DNA of 64,000 nt from DATJGR01 sp963812255 (GTDB lineage: Bacteria > Pseudomonadota > Gammaproteobacteria > Pseudomonadales > Azotimanducaceae), in the NCBI GenBank assembly GCA_963812255.1, contig CAWEUM010000002.1:478423-542422 (forward strand). The letters are read 5' to 3'. Below are positions 1 to 7,034 of the stretch, piece after piece; the first letter of the stretch is position 1, and each line of letters begins with the position of its first letter. Position numbers and translations under genes: made by a program. The notes under the pieces were generated by a model. That model ran no database searches, had not been told where the DNA came from, and saw only the letters and a program-made list of their open reading frames with translations.

Positions 1-204
1 ATCACGTTCCAGGCAGCGCAGCACACGCAACACAGTGACGTCGAGCAGGTGCTGCAGCGTGCCGACGGATGGCGCCGGGCTTGAAACTGACGGGCAGCGA
101 TAGCGATCGATCGGGTCACGGTCATTGCCTTGCGCAATTTGAGGTGTTGGGACCGCGCGATCGTATCCGGCGCTAGCGGCCGGATCGACGTCGGTACAAG
201 CCAT
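1..204 (-). CDS. Possible 5' part of a divergent gene, cut by the window edge
   Basis: An open frame of 68 codons runs on the minus strand from an ATG at 204 to the window edge without a stop, with mostly G/C third positions. It lies divergently from the efflux operon, with an AT-rich dyad between them. That is where the regulator of such operons often sits, but no helix-turn-helix or other motif is visible in the part present, so I do not name it. It could also be a chance open frame in GC-rich DNA. Confidence 0.3.
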   Translation of the reverse strand, partial: MACTDVDPAASAGYDRAVPTPQIAQGNDRDPIDRYRCPSVSSPAPSVGTLQHLLDVTVLRVLRCLERD

Positions 205-223
205 TTTCCATCCGAGTGTGTAT

Positions 224-239
224 ATTAGAAATATCTAAC
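224..239. promoter_or_regulatory. ATTAG-N6-CTAA dyad upstream of the RND efflux operon
   Basis: An AT-rich inverted repeat, ATTAG at 224-228 and CTAAC at 235-239 (TTAGA/TCTAA as perfect arms), stands in otherwise GC-rich DNA just before the efflux operon. The same half-sites with the same 6-bp spacing recur at 4920-4935 before the sulfide oxidoreductase gene. It is probably a repressor operator overlapping the promoter; the regulator is not visible in the window. Confidence 0.5.
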
Positions 240-321
240 ATAAGGTAGGCCGTTTCGAGTGCCCGTCCGTCCTGTTCTTGGCCCGTATGTCACGACGTCG
301 CTTGGGAATCGGTCTCTGGCA

Positions 322-1377
322 ATGCTGCTCGTATGCGTCGTGGGGTTGGTCGGATGCGGCCGAGAAGCACCGTCAGCTACATCCGCTCCGCCAGTTGCGC
401 AGCTCGAATCCGTGGAAGTCGCGCTGCGTGCGGCGCCGCGTGAGCGCGTGTGGGACGGGGTCGTCGAGGCCGTCAATCAGGCAACCGTGTCTGCGCAAAC
501 CGCCGGCCGCGTCGTCGAGCTGCCGTTCGACGTCGATGACAAGGTGCCCGCGGGTGCGATGATCGTGCGCTTCACCGACGTCGAGCAACGCTCGGCACTG
601 CGTCAGGCGCAAGCACAGTTGCGCGGGGCACAGGCGGCTGCCCACGAAGCGGAAGCGGACTACACGCGTACGCAGAACATTTACGAGCGCAAGCTCGTCG
701 CGCGCGCACAGTACGATCAGGCCGTCGCGCGTCGCGATGCAGCGCGCGCCGCATTGGAAGCTGCAAACGCCGCCGTGCGCGCGGCGACCCAACAGTTGGA
801 ATACACGGTGGTACGGGCGCCGTATGCCGGCGTGGTGACACGCCGCTATGTCGAGGTGGGCGAGTCGGTGCGGCCGGGTCAGTTGTTGATCTCCGGTATC
901 GGTCTCGGTGCGATGCGGGTGAACGTGGTCGTGCCGCAAAGCGACGTTGACGCGATCCGCAAGTATCACACCGCGGCGATCCTGCTCGATCCGGACGGAA
1001 CAAAGCGCATCGATGCCACCGACGTCACGGTGTTTCCGTATGCGGATCCGCAGACGCATTCGTTTCAGGTGCGTCTGGCGCTTCCGGAGGCGGGCGCTTC
1101 GCTGAATCCGGGTACCACCGTCAAGGTCGCGTTTCTCGTCGGTACAGAGCCGCGCCTGCTGGTGCCGACGCGCGCGGTCGTACAGCGCAGCGAGCTGACG
1201 GCGGTGTACGTATTGCGGCCGGGTGGACCGGTGCTTCGCCAGGTCCGACTGGGTCATCGTCACGGTGATCAGGTGGAGGTGCACGCGGGACTGCACGAAG
1301 GCGAGCAAGTGGTCGCGAACGCGGCGGATGCAATCGCGTGGTTTGCGCGCGGCTCTGCGCCCACGTCGGCTCGTTGA
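322..1377 (+). CDS. RND efflux periplasmic adaptor lipoprotein (MFP/HlyD family)
   Basis: This is a periplasmic adaptor that would link an inner-membrane RND pump to an outer-membrane channel. From the ATG at 322 the protein starts with a hydrophobic stretch ending in a lipobox (LVGC), so it is probably a lipoprotein. A lipoyl-like half follows, then an Ala/Arg/Gln-rich coiled-coil hairpin, the second lipoyl half (VVRAPYAGVVTRRYVEVGES) and a beta-barrel region. A GTG at 259 in the same frame would add 21 residues; I prefer 322 because it places the lipobox at the usual distance from the start. The permease gene begins 9 bp after the stop, so the two form an operon. The exported substrate cannot be read from sequence. 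Confidence 0.85.
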   Translation: MLLVCVVGLVGCGREAPSATSAPPVAQLESVEVALRAAPRERVWDGVVEAVNQATVSAQTAGRVVELPFDVDDKVPAGAMIVRFTDVEQRSALRQAQAQLRGAQAAAHEAEADYTRTQNIYERKLVARAQYDQAVARRDAARAALEAANAAVRAATQQLEYTVVRAPYAGVVTRRYVEVGESVRPGQLLISGIGLGAMRVNVVVPQSDVDAIRKYHTAAILLDPDGTKRIDATDVTVFPYADPQTHSFQVRLALPEAGASLNPGTTVKVAFLVGTEPRLLVPTRAVVQRSELTAVYVLRPGGPVLRQVRLGHRHGDQVEVHAGLHEGEQVVANAADAIAWFARGSAPTSAR

Positions 1378-1386
1378 GCACAGACA

Positions 1387-4300
1387 ATGGCCGACGCTTC
1401 CGCGCAGCCGCCTCGTTCCGAGCGCCCGGGTTCTTCCGCGAGTCTGGGTGTTTCCGGACGTGTGGCGCGCGCGTTCCAGAACAACCCGCTGACGCCGATC
1501 CTGGCGCTGGTTGGTCTGCTGCTGGGACTCGTCGCCGGATGGGTCACGCCGCGCGAAGAGGAGCCGCAGATCGACGTCACCTTCGCCAACGTATTCGTAC
1601 CGTTTGCGGGCGCGGCGGTCGCAGATGTAGAGAGCCTCGTAGCATTGCCGCTGCAGCAGAAATTGGCTGCAGTGGAAGGCGTGAAGCATGTCTATGCCGT
1701 CAGCCGTCCCGGTATGGCGGTCGTGACGGTGGAGTTCGAAGTCGGGTTGCCGCGTCGCGATGCGATCGTGCGCCTGTACAACCAGGTGTATTCGAATCAG
1801 GACTTCCTGCCGCCCGGTCTCGGCGCCGGTCCGGTGTTGGTTCGTCCGATGGGCATCGACGACGTGCCCATCATGAGCGTGACGCTTTGGCACGACGATC
1901 CAGAGCGCGGCGCCACCGAACTCGCCGAGGTGGCGCACAGTCTGGAAGCGGAGCTGAAGCGCATTCCCGGCACGCGCGATGTGTACACGATCGGCGCGCC
2001 GCAGCGTGCCGTGCTGGTGTCGCTCGATGCGCCGCGCCTCGCTGCGCACGGACTGACGATCGTAGAACTCGCTACCGCGCTGCGCGCAACCAACGTTGTC
2101 ACAGAGGCGGGGGAGCGTGTCGTCAACAGCGAGGTGGTGCCACTCACGGTGGGCACATTTCTCGGCGACGCGGAGCAGGTCGCGGCGCTCGTCATCGGAC
2201 TGCACCACGGCGAGCCGGTCTACTTGTCGGATGTCGCGCAGATTCACAGCGGCGGCGATCTGCCGACGCAGTACGTCTGGAGCATCGCCGGCCACGGACA
2301 ACCCGGATCCGCGGCCGGTATCGTACCGGCCGTGACGATCGCTGTTTCGAAGAAGCCGGGCAGCAATGCCGCCGACATCACACGGGCGATCGAACAGCGG
2401 CTGGCGGCGTTGCGCAACGTGATCATTCCGCAAGGCGTGCACGTCGACATTACGCGGGACTACGGCGCGACTGCCACGGAAAAAGCGAACAAGCTGATTC
2501 AGAAGCTGATCTTCGCGACGCTGTCCGTCGTGCTCCTCGTGCTGTTCACGCTCGGTCGCCGCGAAGCGGTGGTCGTCGGCACTGCGGTGGTGCTGACGTT
2601 GGCGCTCACGCTCGCGGCCTCGTTCTTCATGGGCTTCACGATCAATCGCGTCTCGCTGTTCGCGCTGATCTTCTCGATCGGCATCCTCGTGGACGATGCC
2701 ATCGTAATCGTCGAGAACATCCACCGGCACCGCCGGCTAAGCGATGCACCGCTGGTCGACGCGATTCCCCGAGCCGTCGACGAAGTCGGTGGCCCGACAA
2801 TATTGGCCACGCTGACGGTGATTGCGGCATTGCTGCCGATGGCGTTCGTCAGTGGCCTCATGGGCCCGTACATGCGGCCGATACCGATCAACGCGTCGGC
2901 CGGCATGCTGCTCTCGCTGATGGTCGCGCTGGTGGTGACGCCTTGGCTCGCGCTGCGGTTGCTCGGCGGTGCGCACGGCGACACCGCGGCGGCCGCATCG
3001 CGCGACGCCACGTTGACGCCGAGCTATGCGTTCTTCGATCGCCTGATGCGGCCATTCCTCGCCGGCGAGCACGCGCAGCGACGCCGCCGGCTGCTGTTCG
3101 CGGGCATCGCATTGGCCGTGCTGCTATCCGTCGGACTGGTAGTCATACAGGCGGTGATCATGAAAATGCTGCCGTTCGACAACAAGAACGAATTTCAGGT
3201 GGTCGTCGACACGCCGGAAGGTACTGCACTGGAGGACACCAATACGCTGCTCGAGGCGCTGGCCAACGAGCTGATAAAGGTGCCCGAAGTCGTCGGCGTG
3301 CAGGGCTATGCAGGCACCGCTGCCCCCGTGAACTTCAACGGTCTCGTGCGGCAATACTATCTGCGCAATGGGTCGAACCAGGGTGACCTGCAGGTTAATC
3401 TGTTGGGGAAGCACGAAAGGGATCGCGCAAGCCACGCGATCGCCCGTTCGGTTCGAGCGTCCTTGGTCGAAATCACGAAACCGTTTCACGCCTCGGTGAA
3501 AGTGGTCGAGGTTCCTCCCGGGCCGCCTGTGCTCGCGCCGTTGGTGGCCGAGGTGTACGGGCCGAATCCGAACAAGGTACGCAGCGTGGCGCTGGCGTTG
3601 GGCAACCTGTTTACCCAGACACCGGGACTGGTGGACGTAGACACCTCTGTGGAAACCGATGCTCGACGCGACGTGCTGGTGGTCGATCGTAGTCGCGCGG
3701 CCCGCCTCGGTGTGAGTCAGCAGACGATCGCCGACACGTTGCGCACGGCGGTTGCGGGCAGCGACGTCACGTACCTGCACGACGGTCACTCGCATTACGC
3801 CGTGCCGGTTCGGATGCGACTGCCGGCCGGCGATCAGGCCTCAATGGAACAATTGCTCGGCCTGCAGGTGCGCACTGTCGATGCGCAACTGGTGCCCCTC
3901 AGTGAGCTCGTCCGTGAGATCCCGGGGCGCTGGCAGCAGACCGCGTACTACAAGGATCTAGTGCCGCTGAGCTACGTATTTGCAGACGAAGCCGGCGCTC
4001 AGGACTCGCCGCTCTACGGAATGTTCAGAGTTGCGGCCCAACTGCGCGCGGATCCCGTCGATGGTGAATTGCTGCAACAGAATTTCTTCAGACAGCCGCT
4101 CGACACCACGCGCTACGGCATCAAGTGGGACGGCGAATGGCAGATCACCTTCGAGACGTTTCGCGACATGGGCCTTGCGTATTCGATGGGCTTGGTGCTG
4201 ATTTATCTGCTGATCGTCGCGCAGTTTCGCAGCTATGTGATGCCGCTGGTCATCATGGCGCCGATACCGTTGACGGCGATCGGCGTCATGCCGGGCCATG

Positions 4301-4662
4301 CGTTGCTGGGTGCACAGTTCACAGCAACCAGCATGATCGGCATGATCGCGCTCGCGGGAATCATCGTGCGCAATTCGATCCTGCTGGTCGACTTCATCGA
4401 GCGCGCCTGCGCCGAAGGTCATGCGTTGAGCGACGCGGTCGTCGAAGCCTGTGCCGTACGGGCGAAACCGATTGCGCTGACCGCGCTCGCAGCGACGCTC
4501 GGCGCGTTGTTCATCCTCGACGATCCGATCTTCAACGGCCTGGCCATTGCGTTGATCTTCGGCCTGCTGGTGAGTACCGCACTCACGCTCATCGTCGTGC
4601 CGCTGCTGTATGTGTCGCTGATGCAGCGCGGTCGCCGCGCGGCCGAACCCGCCGCGTCGTAG
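1387..4662 (+). CDS. RND efflux transporter permease (AcrB-like)
   Basis: This 1091-residue protein has the full length expected for the inner-membrane proton-driven pump of a tripartite efflux system. It has an N-terminal transmembrane helix after about 40 residues and two large periplasmic loops. The TM4 signature GILVDDAIVIVENIH carries the paired Asp residues of the proton relay. A second helical bundle near the C terminus contains a LAGIIVRNSILLVDF segment. The sequence is of the general multidrug type, with no clear metal-specificity motif. It follows the adaptor gene in one operon. No outer-membrane channel gene is nearby, so a shared TolC is likely. Confidence 0.9.
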   Translation: MADASAQPPRSERPGSSASLGVSGRVARAFQNNPLTPILALVGLLLGLVAGWVTPREEEPQIDVTFANVFVPFAGAAVADVESLVALPLQQKLAAVEGVKHVYAVSRPGMAVVTVEFEVGLPRRDAIVRLYNQVYSNQDFLPPGLGAGPVLVRPMGIDDVPIMSVTLWHDDPERGATELAEVAHSLEAELKRIPGTRDVYTIGAPQRAVLVSLDAPRLAAHGLTIVELATALRATNVVTEAGERVVNSEVVPLTVGTFLGDAEQVAALVIGLHHGEPVYLSDVAQIHSGGDLPTQYVWSIAGHGQPGSAAGIVPAVTIAVSKKPGSNAADITRAIEQRLAALRNVIIPQGVHVDITRDYGATATEKANKLIQKLIFATLSVVLLVLFTLGRREAVVVGTAVVLTLALTLAASFFMGFTINRVSLFALIFSIGILVDDAIVIVENIHRHRRLSDAPLVDAIPRAVDEVGGPTILATLTVIAALLPMAFVSGLMGPYMRPIPINASAGMLLSLMVALVVTPWLALRLLGGAHGDTAAAASRDATLTPSYAFFDRLMRPFLAGEHAQRRRRLLFAGIALAVLLSVGLVVIQAVIMKMLPFDNKNEFQVVVDTPEGTALEDTNTLLEALANELIKVPEVVGVQGYAGTAAPVNFNGLVRQYYLRNGSNQGDLQVNLLGKHERDRASHAIARSVRASLVEITKPFHASVKVVEVPPGPPVLAPLVAEVYGPNPNKVRSVALALGNLFTQTPGLVDVDTSVETDARRDVLVVDRSRAARLGVSQQTIADTLRTAVAGSDVTYLHDGHSHYAVPVRMRLPAGDQASMEQLLGLQVRTVDAQLVPLSELVREIPGRWQQTAYYKDLVPLSYVFADEAGAQDSPLYGMFRVAAQLRADPVDGELLQQNFFRQPLDTTRYGIKWDGEWQITFETFRDMGLAYSMGLVLIYLLIVAQFRSYVMPLVIMAPIPLTAIGVMPGHALLGAQFTATSMIGMIALAGIIVRNSILLVDFIERACAEGHALSDAVVEACAVRAKPIALTALAATLGALFILDDPIFNGLAIALIFGLLVSTALTLIVVPLLYVSLMQRGRRAAEPAAS

Positions 4663-4919
4663 TCGCATTCAGGCCGACCAGATCGCGGTGGCGCTTCTCC
4701 AGAGCAAAAAACTCCCTCAGTCCGCCCGCGATGAACACGAGCGCGAGCGGTCAGTCGACGAGGCCGGAGAACGCGCAGTTGAGCTTCAGCGGTTCGATCG
4801 TCACTCCGCGCAGCCCGCCGCGGGCTCGGCATGCACGCCGATCCGGTATGGGCTGTTTCCCGCGAACGAAAGCTCGTCAACGATGCCTCGAGGCATGGTG
4901 GTAAGTGTGTAGTCAATAA
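4663..4919. other. Intergenic stretch with a possible decayed minus-strand frame
   Basis: About 260 bp separate the permease from the next operon. On the minus strand, protein-like pieces (SFAGNSPYRIGVHAEP, then TIEPLKLNCAFSGLVD, then a stop and more) lie in different frames. This looks like a decayed gene end, but I recognise no family and it may be chance. Confidence 0.2.
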
Positions 4920-4935
4920 ATTAGAATAAACTAAT
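4920..4935. promoter_or_regulatory. ATTAG-N6-CTAA dyad upstream of the sqr-trxC operon
   Basis: ATTAG at 4920-4924 and CTAAT at 4931-4935 form a perfect 5-bp dyad with a 6-bp spacer, the same half-sites and spacing as at 224-239. It ends about 30 bp before the ATG at 4965, a position suited to an operator covering the promoter. Inferred to be bound by the same regulator. Confidence 0.55.
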
Positions 4936-4964
4936 ATACCGGTTCAGAACGCGGAGTGAAGGCG

Positions 4965-6242
4965 ATGGCAAAGGTTGTGGTGATGGGAGCGGGATTGGGA
5001 GGTCTTCCGGCCGCGTACGATCTGCATGCTGTGCTCGGGCGCCAGCACGAAATAACGCTGATCGGCGCAACCGACCATTTCCAGTTCACGCCATCGAACC
5101 CGTGGGTGGCCGTAGGCTGGCGCAAGACCGAGCAGGTGACGGTGCCACTCGTGCCGCGCCTGCAGAACAAAGGCATCAAGTTCATCGCGCAGTCGGTCAC
5201 GACGATGGATCCCGCGAGCAACAGACTCACGCTCGCGGACGGTCAGCAGGTTGCCTACGACTACCTGATCATCGCCACCGGTCCGAAGCTTGCATTCGAC
5301 GAAATTCCGGGGCTCGGTCCCGACGGCCATACCGTGTCGGTCTGCACGACACCGCATGCCGCGCATGCGTGGTCGCGCTACGAGGAATTCCTGAAGAATC
5401 CGGGTCCGATCGTGGTCGGCGCGGTGCAAGGGGCGAGCTGCTTCGGGCCGGCGTACGAATTCGCGCTGATCCTCGATGCGGACCTGCGCAAGCGTAAAAT
5501 CCGCGACAGGGTGCCGATGACGTTCGTCACGAGCGAACCCTACATCGGTCACATGGGTCTAGGCGGTGTCGGTGATTCGAAGGGTTTGTTGGAGTCGGCG
5601 CTACGGCAGCGGCATATCAAATGGATCACCAATGGCAAACTGTTGGAGGCGAAGGCCGACAGCGTGCGCGTGGCCGAGCACGACGACAAGGCGCAGTTGG
5701 TGAAGGAGCACGAGTTGCCGTCGCGGTTCACGATGTTCATCCCAGCCTTCAAGGGTGTGGATGCGGTTGCCGCGGTCACAGACATGTGCAATCCGCGCGG
5801 TTTCGTATTGATCGACGAGCACCAGCGCAACCCGAAGTACCCCAACGTCTTTTCCACCGGCGTATGCGTGGCGATTCCGCCCGTTGAGGCAACGCCGATC
5901 GCAACTGGCGCGCCGAAGACCGGGTATATGATCGAGTCCATGACGACCGCGAGCGTCGAGAACATCAAAGCACTGCTAGGGGGTAAGCCGGTGACCCACA
6001 AGGCCACGTGGAACGCGATCTGTCTTGCCGATCTCGGCGACGATGGTGTGGCTTTCGTGGCGCTGCCCCAGATTCCACCGCGTAACGTGACGTGGGCGAA
6101 GCAGGGCAAGTGGGTGCGTCTCGCGAAGGTTGCGTTCGAGAAGTATTTCATCGCTAAGATGAAGAGCGGCAACTCGGAGCCGATCTACGAAAAATATGTT
6201 TTGAAGGCGCTTGGCATCGTGCGCCTGAAGGAACAATCGTGA
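4965..6242 (+). CDS. sqr: Sulfide:quinone oxidoreductase-like flavoprotein
   Basis: An FAD enzyme of the sulfide:quinone reductase/flavocytochrome c sulfide dehydrogenase family, expected to oxidise sulfide to sulfane sulfur at the membrane and pass electrons to quinone. The N terminus has the FAD-binding GAGLGG motif (residues 8-13). All three cysteines expected of catalytic SQRs are at fitting positions: C127 (VCTTPH), C159 (GASCFGPAYE) and C353 (NAICLADLGDDG). I chose ATG 4965 over a GTG at 4956 because GGAG at 4953-4956 then sits at good ribosome-binding distance. The stop overlaps the start of the thioredoxin gene (GTGA), which implies translational coupling. An ATTAG-N6-CTAA dyad lies just upstream. 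Confidence 0.82.
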   Translation: MAKVVVMGAGLGGLPAAYDLHAVLGRQHEITLIGATDHFQFTPSNPWVAVGWRKTEQVTVPLVPRLQNKGIKFIAQSVTTMDPASNRLTLADGQQVAYDYLIIATGPKLAFDEIPGLGPDGHTVSVCTTPHAAHAWSRYEEFLKNPGPIVVGAVQGASCFGPAYEFALILDADLRKRKIRDRVPMTFVTSEPYIGHMGLGGVGDSKGLLESALRQRHIKWITNGKLLEAKADSVRVAEHDDKAQLVKEHELPSRFTMFIPAFKGVDAVAAVTDMCNPRGFVLIDEHQRNPKYPNVFSTGVCVAIPPVEATPIATGAPKTGYMIESMTTASVENIKALLGGKPVTHKATWNAICLADLGDDGVAFVALPQIPPRNVTWAKQGKWVRLAKVAFEKYFIAKMKSGNSEPIYEKYVLKALGIVRLKEQS

Positions 6243-6682
6243 CGGTACTGCGCGCCTGCGAAAGCTGCGGCCGGCCGAATCGGATCCCGGTCGGTCATTT
6301 GTCCGATACGGGACGCTGTGGTGCGTGCCGCGCCGCGCTACCACCGCTTTCGAAACCTCTGGAAGCGAACGAGAGTGAGTTCGACAGCATCGTGAATGGA
6401 GCGCATGTGCCCGTGCTCGTCGATTTCTGGGCACCGTGGTGTGGTCCTTGTCGTACGGTCGCGCCTGAAGTACAGCAAGCCGCCGAGCATCTCGCCGGGG
6501 CTGCGATCGTGTTGAAGGTGAATACAGAAGAGCAGCCGCGCCTGGCCGCACGTTTCGCCGTTCGCAGCATCCCCAATTTCGCCGTGTTCAAGGGCGGCGA
6601 ACTGGTCTGGCAGCAGCCGGGCGCGATGGGGCATACGCAGCTGGAGCGCGCAGTTCGCGAAGCGACGCGAACCGCTGTTTGA
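6239..6682 (+). CDS. trxC: Thioredoxin-2 (TrxC-like) with N-terminal zinc-binding cysteines
   Basis: A 147-residue thioredoxin with the extra N-terminal zinc module of TrxC: two CxxC pairs at C7/C10 and C27/C30, then a thioredoxin fold with the active site WCGPC (C68, C71) and the cis-proline segment SIPNF. The GTG start overlaps the TGA of the SQR gene by four bases. Coupling to an SQR suggests a role in reducing persulfides or thiols formed during sulfide oxidation; this is inference from context. TrxC proteins are known as cytosolic disulfide reductases linked to oxidative stress. Confidence 0.9.
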   Translation: MTVLRACESCGRPNRIPVGHLSDTGRCGACRAALPPLSKPLEANESEFDSIVNGAHVPVLVDFWAPWCGPCRTVAPEVQQAAEHLAGAAIVLKVNTEEQPRLAARFAVRSIPNFAVFKGGELVWQQPGAMGHTQLERAVREATRTAV

Positions 6683-7034
6683 AGCATGGGTGAAAACCGA
6701 TTCGCGGCGACGTCGGCGCTATCAGCCGGCGGACGGTGCGATGTGCAGAAAAACCCACCACCACAAGCCGCTCAGCGCAATCAGCTTCGGCGCGACTGCG
6801 CAGCGAAGCTGAAGCAGCTATTGAATTTGCCAGAGATGTGACATCAGGCGAACGGCCGGTGGCTGTCGTGGCCGAACGCGCACACGCGCGGTAGTTGATC
6901 CGGAAGTCGCTGATCGTCGAGACGAGTCTGCCTACTCCCGAGTTTCAGTGAATCGTTAGCATACTGCTGATAGCGCCGACTTCCGGCGGCGCCTGCGGAG
7001 TGCCTTTTCGCATCGAACCAGGCACTCTGACCCC
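6683..7034. other. Intergenic region holding dispersed-repeat copy A and a possible gene remnant
   Basis: No complete gene is visible. On the minus strand a short frame ending at the stop at 6722-6724 reads LIALSGLWWWVFLHIAPSAG, like the C terminus of a membrane protein, and runs into repeat copy A at about 6800. The start codon of the next gene is at 7035. Confidence 0.4.
6781..6952 (+). repeat. Dispersed repeat, copy A (near-complete)
   Basis: This stretch matches 20938-21070 (copy B) over about 130 bp with few changes, and its 3' part matches 31231-31305 (copy E). The 5' end contains a 9-bp inverted repeat, TCAGCTTCG at 6781-6789 and CGAAGCTGA at 6804-6812. Read on the plus strand it encodes a protein-like string (EAAIEFARDV..ERPVAVVAERAHAR), which suggests descent from a coding fragment. 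Confidence 0.6.

Noticed and set aside
373..2730. Long minus-strand open frame of 785 codons
   Set aside because: It lies entirely across the adaptor and permease genes; its Arg/His/Asp-rich product is typical of the antisense of GC-rich genes.
1338..3386. Plus-strand frame of 682 codons overlapping the permease
   Set aside because: It is a frame-shadow of the RND permease with Arg/Ala-rich low-complexity composition.
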